Source: Candidatus Rifleibacteriota bacterium
GTDB lineage: Bacteria; Muiribacteriota; Ozemobacteria; Ozemobacterales; Ozemobacteraceae
Length of the DNA: 64,000 bases
NCBI GenBank assembly: GCA_018818125.1
Contig: JAHISQ010000115.1
Location: 79,085-143,084, forward strand
Direction: 5' to 3'
The notes under the pieces were generated by a model. That model saw only the letters and a program-made list of their open reading frames with translations. It ran no database searches and had not been told where the DNA came from. The position numbers were made by a program, and so were the translations under genes. Shown in pieces: positions 16,007-24,424 of this stretch (its first letter is position 1; each line of letters starts with the position of its first letter).

Positions 16007-17881
16007 TCAGGGCCCGTAGCGTCCCATCTGCACGCCATTTTCGCCAGCCGTCAAACAAGGAGAATCACTTGCATAGCCGGCCGCCACGGTCTGCAGCTGA
16101 TAGTCATAAGGCACGCCACCAAGAAACAGCGGATCAACCTCAATATTTGAGGTGCCAGTGGCACTGGTGCCATTAAAGGCATAGGTGTAATTGTAAATGT
16201 CGTTAAAGCTCATGGTTGGCGTTGCCAGAGCCTGTGTCTGGTTGATTCCGTAAATAGCTTTAGTCGAGCCGGTATAAGAAATAATGTTGTTAGTGATGGT
16301 CGGGTTACCAAAATCAACCTGCACACCAATCAGACAGTCAACGGTGTTTTGCTCGAAAAAATCATCGCCAAGCAACGCAATACCGGTCTGGTTATCAACG
16401 AACAAATTGTTTCGAATATTCGAGTTAGACGAAATCATGCCGACGTCGCAGTCTCTGATCGTGTTATAGCGCACATTTAAAGCGGTCGACAACCCGATAT
16501 TAAGCCCTACACCACACAGACCAAATTCGCTGTTTTCGACCGACGGAGTCGAGCCTTCGCTCTTCACGCCTTCGTCAGCAAACATGACGGTAGAATAGCG
16601 CAACATATTCTCGGCCTGATTAGTGCCAAGAAAGGCTATGCCTCCCCAGTTGGCACGCTTGGGAAAAGACTCGGCGGAAGTAAACACTATACGCTTGTTC
16701 TCTGAGCCAACAGCCATGAGACCGCCCTGAATGATCAGATCAGTCATACTGGCACCCTGCGGATCAGGCATTGAATCAATCTGGGTAAATTTAACTTCAA
16801 CACCTGGTTCAATAGTCAATACCGCACCACCACGCACGCGGACATCACCCTTTACAATATACGGGCTTTCTGCCAGTGTCCAGGTCCTGTTTTCAGATAG
16901 TATGCCAGGCGTTAACATCTGAAGAGTCTGAGTCGAAGCACTCTCATTGCCTGCCACATCGACAGCTTTAAGCTGATAGTAATACTTGACGGCAATTTTA
17001 AGCCCTTCATCCACATAGCTGAAAGTGCCTGAGGCATCTGCGCCTGAAGAAATCGGATCAGCGTTTACACGTGCAAAAGGCCCGGCAACTGCTTCGGAAC
17101 GATAGAGATTGTAACCGGCCAGATCGCTTTCTGTATTGGCTGTCCAGGTTAAGGTCAGCTTTTCCATGACATTTGGTGAGCTTATCACAAAATTCTGGGG
17201 TATAACAGGCGCTGCACCACTCGGAGTGGCGAACTGATATTCTGACGACACACCCTCGTTTCTCTCGAAGTCAAAAGACCTGACTCTGAAATGATAGGTT
17301 CTTCCCGGCAAAAGCCCACTTAACACAATTTTGTGGTCACTGACCATGGAAGTATCAGAGGCAGTATTAGTATAGGGGCTCAGGCCAACTGGCCCAAGCG
17401 CATAATCAACATAGGAATCGCCCGGTTCATTGGTTTTCCAGACAATATCGGCAGTGTTTTCGGTCAGATTCTGGACAACTACATCAGTAATAACAGGTGG
17501 CAGACCATCTACAACTGAAAAAGTGATGTCGACATTTTCCAGAGTATCTCCGCGAGGCACAGTGACAATCTTTACTACAGACTGTTCTTCATAGGTTGCA
17601 ACCAGCTTTTTCTCGCCAGGATCTATACCTATAAGCGAATATCGACCAAGCTCATCGGTTGAAGCGGCATGATTTCCACCATAAATCTCTACCTTGGCTT
17701 CAAAGAGAGCTTTACCATTACTGTCGAATACCTTTCCGGTTACATTGCCCTTAACCGGAGCTGAAGTGTTTAAACAACCGGTAGCTCCGAAAAGCACCAA
17801 AATCGCCACAAAAATGGCGAAAAGTCTTGCCGAATTGATTATCTGAGGGCTTTTTCTGTTTTCGCCCGCTTTCCTTGTCAT
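16007..17881 (-). CDS. lipoprotein with CnaB-like, FN3 and right-handed beta-helix domains
   Basis: This 624-residue surface or periplasmic protein has a signal peptide ending ATGC, a plausible lipobox. The order of domains is: a carboxypeptidase-regulatory/CnaB-like domain (~45-115, 'VTGKVFDSNGKALFEAKVEI'); two FN3-like domains (~130-220 'PPVITDVVVQNLTENTADI' and ~225-325 'LTLTWTANTESDLAGYNLYR'); and a right-handed beta-helix (~340-600) with repeated Asn-rich turns such as 'NVRYNTIRDCDVGM'. Such lipoproteins often bind or process polysaccharide, but I see no catalytic signature. GGAGG lies 4 nt before the ATG. It is the third gene after the giant Ig-like protein and the TPR lipoprotein, and a terminator follows. 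Confidence 0.85.
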   Translation of the reverse strand: MTRKAGENRKSPQIINSARLFAIFVAILVLFGATGCLNTSAPVKGNVTGKVFDSNGKALFEAKVEIYGGNHAASTDELGRYSLIGIDPGEKKLVATYEEQSVVKIVTVPRGDTLENVDITFSVVDGLPPVITDVVVQNLTENTADIVWKTNEPGDSYVDYALGPVGLSPYTNTASDTSMVSDHKIVLSGLLPGRTYHFRVRSFDFERNEGVSSEYQFATPSGAAPVIPQNFVISSPNVMEKLTLTWTANTESDLAGYNLYRSEAVAGPFARVNADPISSGADASGTFSYVDEGLKIAVKYYYQLKAVDVAGNESASTQTLQMLTPGILSENRTWTLAESPYIVKGDVRVRGGAVLTIEPGVEVKFTQIDSMPDPQGASMTDLIIQGGLMAVGSENKRIVFTSAESFPKRANWGGIAFLGTNQAENMLRYSTVMFADEGVKSEGSTPSVENSEFGLCGVGLNIGLSTALNVRYNTIRDCDVGMISSNSNIRNNLFVDNQTGIALLGDDFFEQNTVDCLIGVQVDFGNPTITNNIISYTGSTKAIYGINQTQALATPTMSFNDIYNYTYAFNGTSATGTSNIEVDPLFLGGVPYDYQLQTVAAGYASDSPCLTAGENGVQMGRYGP

Positions 17882-17979
17882 AATGCCTCCGGGAAATCCA
17901 CGTCTGATAGCTTATACCGAAGCCGTCGGTCAGAATAGCCCGGCGTCGAGCCTTGACGGTCCGACTTCCGGGCAATTGT

Positions 17980-18618
17980 TTACTGCAGCAGAAACTCGAC
18001 AACCTTGCCAACCTGGTCAAGCGTTGTGCCAGTCCAAACCGGGCTGAGTTCTTTGGCGTAATCAAGCTGTTCTCGTGCCAGTTCGTCAGCACCAGTGGCA
18101 GCGTAAGCGTAAGACAGCATCACGTGCGCTTCGGCATCAGAAACTCCGGTGCTGCGCCTGGAGACATATTCGAAATGCGGGTTTTCTTTGCCCAGCTGCT
18201 TAAAGATCAGGTCGATGACCATTTCCATGTCAGAGCGCGAGGCAAGCTGAATGTAGGCTCCAGCCAGACCGATTTTAGCATCGTCTGATATGTCTTTGGC
18301 TTTCTCAAACCAGGGCATACCATCTTTAAGCTGACCAAGATGAGCCTTTGCCCAACCAATACCATTGTTGGCCTCAGCCTTTTCGTCAGCAGTCGGATTA
18401 TCGTTGAGAACCTTGTTGAATTGAGCTATTGAGCTGTCGAACTGACCCTTTTCGATATAGGACCAGCCCTGGTCGTTATAGGTATTACCGCGAACGATCG
18501 GAGTGCCAATATCGTAAGAGTACTGACTATCGCCTTCGCCGTTTACGCCGCCGGAGCAGCCGGTAAGACCAAGAGTCAGAGACAGCGCCAGCAGAATTAC
18601 ACCCAGATGCTTTTTCAT
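17980..18618 (-). CDS. TPR-like lipoprotein
   Basis: I start this 212-residue lipoprotein at the ATG at 18616-18618, because AGGGGAG lies just upstream; an in-frame ATG at 18636 would put that site inside the coding region. The lipobox is LTGC, in 'LTLGLTGCSGG'. The mature protein has helical repeats of TPR type, for example 'DQGWSYIEKGQFDSSIAQFN' and 'EANNGIGWAKAHLGQLKDGM'. It probably acts as a periplasmic scaffold. It sits 20 bp after the giant Ig-like gene and 98 bp before the FN3/beta-helix lipoprotein gene, which suggests a shared job at the cell surface. Confidence 0.85.
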   Translation of the reverse strand: MKKHLGVILLALSLTLGLTGCSGGVNGEGDSQYSYDIGTPIVRGNTYNDQGWSYIEKGQFDSSIAQFNKVLNDNPTADEKAEANNGIGWAKAHLGQLKDGMPWFEKAKDISDDAKIGLAGAYIQLASRSDMEMVIDLIFKQLGKENPHFEYVSRRSTGVSDAEAHVMLSYAYAATGADELAREQLDYAKELSPVWTGTTLDQVGKVVEFLLQ

Positions 18619-18638
18619 AATTGCTCCCCTTTCCATTA

Positions 18639-21600
18639 CTAGCGCATTACCGCGATTTTGCCGCGTTTCTTGAATGTCTGCCCACCCTTGCTGATGTTCA
18701 GCTGATAGAAGTAGACACCGTTTGCAACTGCCTTGCCACTGTCGTTACGCATATCCCATCTGATACGGCCTTTAGTCGTGCTGACAAAGTCAGAGGTCTC
18801 GAAATCAGCCACCTTGTGGCCAGCCGTATCGTAGATGCGTAACCGCACGGTGTCGGCAGTCTGGTTGAAGTTGTAGTTAAAATACATCGCATTGCCGGTA
18901 GCCGGGTTTGGATAGGGCATGAATTCATCGAGAGCAAATGTTCCCGGGGCTGTTACCCAGAACGACTGACGCAGATTATTGCCGGCCAGATCATCGACTT
19001 CGAAACTGACCTCATGCTTGCCCTTCGGCAAAGCCTGCTTCACTTTGTAGCTGAAGTTGCCGGCAGCATCGAGAGCCACACCAGGCACCATCAAACCGTT
19101 GATAAACATTCTGAAGGTATCACGTCTCAGGCCTGAGCCTGAATCAGCCAGCAAACCCTTAATTTCCGGGAAGGAGTCTTCGAGATCCTGCATCGCGGCT
19201 GGGCTTTGCTCCCGCAGCGTCGGAGCTGTCATATCAGCCATCAGAGCCATACGCCCCAGACCGCTGATCTGTGCAGATACTTCGCCGTCCTTCACTTCGC
19301 CACCCTGGAACACCCATTTACCATCAGAACCAAGTCGATAGAGATGAACCTTTTCTGAAGGTAGACTAATCTTTTCGGTGCCAAGCTTTGCAGTATAGAG
19401 CAGACGCTTTTTAAGACGCAGGCTGATCGGACCGATTTCTTCAAGAGCCATTACCGGAATCAGTTCAGAACCGTTTTGAGCTACCACAGTCGGCATGACC
19501 GACGCCACACTGGCCCTGACACTGCTGGCTACGAATGGAGACTCAAGACTGTCGCGATCGAGCATATAGATCGCTGCTTCGCTGAGTCCTGATCCTTCGG
19601 CACCCTTAAGGCTCGCCAGACCAGAGATCGAGGTAACATCAAGCCTTTGTGATGACGAGAGGTCGGCTACCGTAAACTCAACTGAGCCATTGCCAACCAT
19701 GCCATACAGGTCTGTACCTGACAGATCGATATAGGCCTTGCCCGGGCTCAACAGGTCGATTTTGTAGGAACCGGCATAGAAACGCTCTTTCAGGAAGTTC
19801 ATAGTTACCGGAGTTCTGGTTGAACTCTGCTGCACAGAACAGATTGGGGGACCCTGCAAAGCTTCAGAAGCCTTGGTAACAATCATGAGTTCGTATTCAT
19901 TAGCCGGATTAGAGAATAAACGTGTGGTAAATGCTGGACCAGTGTTGATTATCACACTTTTGGTGCTATCAACTGCCATTAAATTGCCTGCATAGTCAGT
20001 TCCGTTTTCAATAGTAATGATCGCTGTGCCATCATATAGTGCACTGCTGTTTTTCGGGATAACAGTAGTGCCTATCCAGGTATCTTCCAGATAGCTGACT
20101 TTCTCGATAACCATCATCTGGCCACCAGCTGTAGTAAGTTTAACCAGCGGTGAGATGGTAGTATCAACAAGTTCGCTAAACCTTATAGTAAAAGTAACCA
20201 TACCGGTGGTGACCTTGTTACCCTGACTGGGTGATGGTTGAACATCTAGAGCCATGGGTTTAACCGTGTCAACAGTGAAGCTCCTGGTCTCTGAGAACGC
20301 ACTAAGGAGGTAACCATCAGTACAGTTCTCAAGCGAAGCAACATGCCAGTAGTAAGTGCCATCCTTGGGAACCGAGAAAGCACCTTCAGTCATCATCAAA
20401 ACCTGACCAACCAGGCCGGGGTAACCGTCATTGGTCTGGCTGTTGAGAATATTATTGAAAGATCCATCATCAGAGATCTGCAACAGATAACGATCACTAG
20501 TGGCCTGAAGCGCCCATTTAAACAACTGACCACGTTTATTGGTTATAATGCTGGGTAATGGCACGATCAATGACGGTCCAGGCCCAGGCGTACGGTCTAT
20601 TGTATAGCTGACCGATGTTTCTGACGAAGTATTGTCACCAAGGTCAGTTGCTCTTAAGCTGACAACATAATTACCATCTTCTTTGCCGGTAATATCAATA
20701 TTACAACTGAAGCTGGCATTCTTGTTTGGCAAATCAACATTAGGCATAGACGTCCAGGTCGTACCATTATCTATTGAGTATTCTATGCTCTTAACCATTA
20801 CTTCGCCAGAATTGCCTTGATCACGAACCGTTCCTTCTACGGTCAAAACATTTTTGCAGAATGTATTGTCAGTGGTGGTCGGTTTAGAGATGGTGATCTG
20901 CGGAGCAAGGTAGTCGAATTTGTAAACATAGGTGGCCACCATGCTGTTGGGTATAATATTACCGTCGTTAACCCGATCCAGCAGATTAACTCTCATGACA
21001 ACATCTGCTACACCCTGACTAGTATCTGCTGGCAGGCTTGGCCGGGGTCGACTCATCAGCATTCCGGTGACGCTTAGAGTATTCGAAACCTCAGTGCCCA
21101 TTGTCCAGGTAAACGAGCTGTTAGTGATATTTACACCAGAACCAGTGCCATTATACCAGCTGGCATCGCCAGGAGCCTGTAAATTGGAGAAAGAGAATCC
21201 GTTCAGCTGTGTTGGCATATTTGGGCCATATTGTATGGCATCTTTTGGCGAATCCGAAACTGTAATACTCAAAGAGCTCTGGCCAAGACCAAACCAAACC
21301 GGAGTATCGCTGTTAATAACTATAGAAGGCACTGTCTGAGTAACAACCGGCGGAACGCTGTCGTAACTAAAGAATGAACTAACTGCATTGCCAATATTGC
21401 CTGTAGTACTTCTGGGAACAACTGTGATATCGTAACGACCATCGTGACTCTGATCGTTGGCCAATCCACCATCACCGCTATAGAGGTCCCATACTAAAGC
21501 TGTAGTTGAAGCATTTACTTTTTGACTACCAGCAATACCGCCATTATAACGAACTTCTATGGTTGAGTTCGTGTAATCAGGCCGGGCATCATTGATGGCA

Positions 21601-24020
21601 GCCCACACTTCATTCTGTGAAAGTGCAACATGTGTATTATTGGCGATGCGCTGACTAGCAGGATTAAAACTTACATTCTTAGGCGCTACATTGTCGAACG
21701 TAAATGAGCGGGTAGCTGTATCGCCTTTGTTTCCACCATTATCAACCGGAATCACGGTCACAGTATAAGTGCCGCTTACGGTCAGCACGGGAAAATCAAA
21801 GTAGACAGTGTCACTGGCATTGTTCGAATAGTTACCATTAATTGGAGTGTTAGTAGCGTCATGCTTGAGAGTAAATACAAAATCAGCGCTGCCAAAAGCA
21901 ATACCAGTATCTCCGTCATCAGAAATGAGAGCGGTAAGACGAGTAACCGCACTGGCTGTCACCACCGGCTGAGGCACCATATCGTTGATGTCAACAGTCA
22001 TATTATCAAGAGCAATGCGGGTTACAACAGGCACATTCTTATCGACGATAACGATGCGATAAGGCTTGGCAGCATAGTCTTCCATATTAGGCGCCGGATT
22101 GGCCCGGTCAGCGGCAGCTGTCCAGAGCTTGTAGCGGCCTGCGGCCAAACCGGTTACATCCCAATTATAAGACCAGGGAGATGGTGATGCTGCCATGATT
22201 GGAACAGATTTTGAGGCGATGGCGCCATCGGCAAAATTCTGATAAATCATGTCGATATAACCAATACCGGAACCACCAACATCAGTTACCAACCCCTTCA
22301 AACTTACCGAAGTAACCGTTTCAGACACATAAATGGCAGTGTCTACATCAAAACTAGAGTTTGGCGAGCTTGAGTCGATATAAAAAGCAGTATCTGGCTG
22401 ACTAAAAACTTCAAGATCATTGCCAAAGGCGTCTTTTGCCCCGGAAACAGTCAGAGTAGCAGCGCCGTTGTAAGATTCACCACCGTTTTTAGGTATTACA
22501 AAATCACCGATAAAAATTCTCGATGTGTTCCAGGTGCCACCTGAACTGGTAATTGCTGCACCACCGGCCGCGGTGATATTAATAAGTGGTTTGGTTCCGG
22601 TAGCCATATCTTTGTCAAAAACAACCTTCATCTTATATACTCCGCCACCAACCATGTATGACTGTGCTACCGGCAATGGCATAACAAATGGAGATTCGAA
22701 CGATACTGTTGTGTTTACTGATGTAGATGAGCTGTTTTTGGTAATACTGATCGGATCAGACATTACCGAAACGTTGCCAGAGGCATCGGTTGCCTGAAAT
22801 GTAATCGAGTTCATACCATCGTCCAGAGCTACATTTATGCTGGCCGGACTGGCGCTGACGCTCTGGGGAGAACCGGCAGCTACGCCATTTTTAAATACCC
22901 GAATGCTGAGGGGCTTTGATACCTCTGTATCAATATTTGGGAAATCAACTGAAACATTCACCGAGGTCTGGTTGGTCGTAGCTGGCACAGAAGCCGGAAC
23001 AACTGCAGGTTTTTCTGGAACAGCGCGGTCTATTATCACAGGAAAAGCGGCAGACCTTGAGATTTCCTGATTCAATGAGTCTTTGCTTACCGCAACGTAA
23101 CTATGACTTCCGACATCAGGACTGAGACCAATAGACCAATTTGTGGTGGTTATATTGCTGGATGTCACAGCGGTGTCATTATCAAGAATTTGTATGCTGG
23201 CAGCTCCGTTAGGGGCTGTTCCGCTGATAGTTATGCTTGTGGCGTTAGTCGGACTTGCAGGAGTGGTAGAAGTGATAACAGTGTTTCCGGTAACTGTAGT
23301 ACCAACAGAGAAAGAACCGGCAGCGCTACCAGTGTTAGCTCCTGAGAGCGGCTCTGATGTATCTTTTGCAGTGGCCGATATATTATAGCTGCCATTAGTA
23401 AAGGCTGCAGTGAGGGTCAGGTTAAAATAGAATACTTTGCCGAATGTATCGGTGCCCTCTTGCGCTGCACTGACTCCATTTATCGGTGCAATTGTCGGCT
23501 TGCGAATGTCTTCATTACTGCTGACCCTGATGCGCACCACATTATTAGGCGCAGTATTTGAAAAATTAGTGCCATTGGTTACTTCAACATCAATCTGAGG
23601 AGCTTCCAGATCTACACTTATTGCATTATTACCGTTTGCTTTTTGTGATTCCGCGTTAGGAACAGAAGATTCCAAAACTACAACTTCAAAGATTTTACTG
23701 TCGCCGTGCCCGAGTACAGCTCCTGAAACTTGAAGTATCGCAGAATTACCCGAGGTAGATTCAGTACCAAGGGTGCTTCCGCCGGCTTTAAAAGTTGCCG
23801 AAAAAGGCGGAGTATCGCCGGTCCAGTTTGCTGTCAACTTCACAATGGCTGAACCATTTATTTTTGCGGGTGACACAGCTGGTGCTTCCACCTGCAAAGT
23901 AACCGCAGTAATGTCGGCAAACAACTCGACTGCATTGCCAAACAGTATCAGAACCATGCAGAGCATGATCCTGAAAATCAAAGCGTTACATTGTAGGACA
24001 CCAGCATTTGTCTGCCTCAT
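18639..24020 (-). CDS. giant exported Ig-like repeat protein with FlgD-like C-terminal domain
   Basis: The 1793-residue product has a Sec signal peptide (LCMVLILFGNAVELFADI) and CAGGAG before the ATG. Most of the chain is a series of Ig-like/Big-type beta domains, seen as recurring 'VDTVKP', 'FDNVAPKNVSFNPA', 'IDRTPGPGPS' and 'DSVPPVVTQTVPS' linkers. Near residue 1600 the chain changes to 'SGLRRDTFRMFINGLMVPG', and the last ~90 residues are a FlgD-Ig or secretion-tail-like domain: 'YPNPATGNAMYFNY', 'VRLRIYDTAGHKVADF', 'GVYFYQLNISKGGQTFKKRG'. In Bacteroidetes similar tails direct type IX secretion, but here the domain may simply be a terminal Ig module. It is the first gene of a three-gene cluster with two lipoproteins. 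Confidence 0.88.
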   Translation of the reverse strand: MRQTNAGVLQCNALIFRIMLCMVLILFGNAVELFADITAVTLQVEAPAVSPAKINGSAIVKLTANWTGDTPPFSATFKAGGSTLGTESTSGNSAILQVSGAVLGHGDSKIFEVVVLESSVPNAESQKANGNNAISVDLEAPQIDVEVTNGTNFSNTAPNNVVRIRVSSNEDIRKPTIAPINGVSAAQEGTDTFGKVFYFNLTLTAAFTNGSYNISATAKDTSEPLSGANTGSAAGSFSVGTTVTGNTVITSTTPASPTNATSITISGTAPNGAASIQILDNDTAVTSSNITTTNWSIGLSPDVGSHSYVAVSKDSLNQEISRSAAFPVIIDRAVPEKPAVVPASVPATTNQTSVNVSVDFPNIDTEVSKPLSIRVFKNGVAAGSPQSVSASPASINVALDDGMNSITFQATDASGNVSVMSDPISITKNSSSTSVNTTVSFESPFVMPLPVAQSYMVGGGVYKMKVVFDKDMATGTKPLINITAAGGAAITSSGGTWNTSRIFIGDFVIPKNGGESYNGAATLTVSGAKDAFGNDLEVFSQPDTAFYIDSSSPNSSFDVDTAIYVSETVTSVSLKGLVTDVGGSGIGYIDMIYQNFADGAIASKSVPIMAASPSPWSYNWDVTGLAAGRYKLWTAAADRANPAPNMEDYAAKPYRIVIVDKNVPVVTRIALDNMTVDINDMVPQPVVTASAVTRLTALISDDGDTGIAFGSADFVFTLKHDATNTPINGNYSNNASDTVYFDFPVLTVSGTYTVTVIPVDNGGNKGDTATRSFTFDNVAPKNVSFNPASQRIANNTHVALSQNEVWAAINDARPDYTNSTIEVRYNGGIAGSQKVNASTTALVWDLYSGDGGLANDQSHDGRYDITVVPRSTTGNIGNAVSSFFSYDSVPPVVTQTVPSIVINSDTPVWFGLGQSSLSITVSDSPKDAIQYGPNMPTQLNGFSFSNLQAPGDASWYNGTGSGVNITNSSFTWTMGTEVSNTLSVTGMLMSRPRPSLPADTSQGVADVVMRVNLLDRVNDGNIIPNSMVATYVYKFDYLAPQITISKPTTTDNTFCKNVLTVEGTVRDQGNSGEVMVKSIEYSIDNGTTWTSMPNVDLPNKNASFSCNIDITGKEDGNYVVSLRATDLGDNTSSETSVSYTIDRTPGPGPSLIVPLPSIITNKRGQLFKWALQATSDRYLLQISDDGSFNNILNSQTNDGYPGLVGQVLMMTEGAFSVPKDGTYYWHVASLENCTDGYLLSAFSETRSFTVDTVKPMALDVQPSPSQGNKVTTGMVTFTIRFSELVDTTISPLVKLTTAGGQMMVIEKVSYLEDTWIGTTVIPKNSSALYDGTAIITIENGTDYAGNLMAVDSTKSVIINTGPAFTTRLFSNPANEYELMIVTKASEALQGPPICSVQQSSTRTPVTMNFLKERFYAGSYKIDLLSPGKAYIDLSGTDLYGMVGNGSVEFTVADLSSSQRLDVTSISGLASLKGAEGSGLSEAAIYMLDRDSLESPFVASSVRASVASVMPTVVAQNGSELIPVMALEEIGPISLRLKKRLLYTAKLGTEKISLPSEKVHLYRLGSDGKWVFQGGEVKDGEVSAQISGLGRMALMADMTAPTLREQSPAAMQDLEDSFPEIKGLLADSGSGLRRDTFRMFINGLMVPGVALDAAGNFSYKVKQALPKGKHEVSFEVDDLAGNNLRQSFWVTAPGTFALDEFMPYPNPATGNAMYFNYNFNQTADTVRLRIYDTAGHKVADFETSDFVSTTKGRIRWDMRNDSGKAVANGVYFYQLNISKGGQTFKKRGKIAVMR

Positions 24021-24103
24021 ATTTGTCTCCTGTTATTTTCTGCAAACCGGGCACGGTCTTACAGTATTTCTCACCTTTCTTTTCGGCAAATTAGTTGATA
24101 AAC

Positions 24104-24132
24104 TTGACACGTAAAAAAGCTTTTGGCAGAAT
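24104..24132 (+). promoter_or_regulatory. probable promoter of the IPT-domain lipoprotein gene
   Basis: TTGACA (24104-24109) and CAGAAT (24127-24132) are separated by exactly 17 nt. An ATG 5 nt further on (24138) opens a 17-codon ORF ending at the TAA at 24189-24191, which could be a leaderless leader peptide or chance. The lipoprotein ATG is about 290 nt downstream. Confidence 0.5.
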
Positions 24133-24306
24133 TCTTCATGACTATTGCCAATCTTTCTGCGATCGATACTACAAAAAGAAGAAAAAAATAAATATTATGC
24201 ACAACAAGTCTGCACGTCCGGACTGTCTGACAAATTCAAAATTGTCTCTTTGCGCCTACAACGACAAATCATTGAGGACTGCAAAAGAAAAGCCTGAGGA
24301 ATCATA

Positions 24307-24402
24307 CTCGCACGAAGCCACAAAGCCACGAAGGGTGTCATCTCGACCGAAGGGAGAGATCTCAAACTTCCTATTCTCTGCGTCTTTGTGCCCTTTGTGC
24401 GA
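24307..24402. repeat. gene-less inverted-repeat (MITE-like) element
   Basis: The left arm CTCGCACGAAGCCACAAAG (from 24307) is the imperfect reverse complement of the right arm ending 24402 (CTTTGTGCCCTTTGTGCGA). The ~40-bp core contains a smaller hairpin, ATCTC...GAGAT. The arms match those flanking the GxxExxY gene at 27128-27568. The element is read open in the lipoprotein frame but lies before the likely start. Confidence 0.7.
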
Positions 24403-24424
24403 AATCCCGTTAGCCCTGAGACCG

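Larger units (their letters stand above)
24021..24424. other. 404-bp divergent intergenic region with promoters and a palindromic element
   Basis: This region separates the giant Ig-like gene (minus) from the IPT lipoprotein gene (plus). For the minus strand I see TTGCCG (24084-24089), a 17-nt spacer and TACTGT (24061-24066). For the plus strand there is TTGACA-N17-CAGAAT (24104-24132). The inverted-repeat element at 24307-24402 lies between the plus promoter and the lipoprotein start. Confidence 0.6.

Noticed and set aside
24095..24424. N-terminal extension of the IPT lipoprotein to 24095
   Set aside because: The added 110 residues run through the inverted-repeat element and push the signal peptide and lipobox away from the N-terminus.
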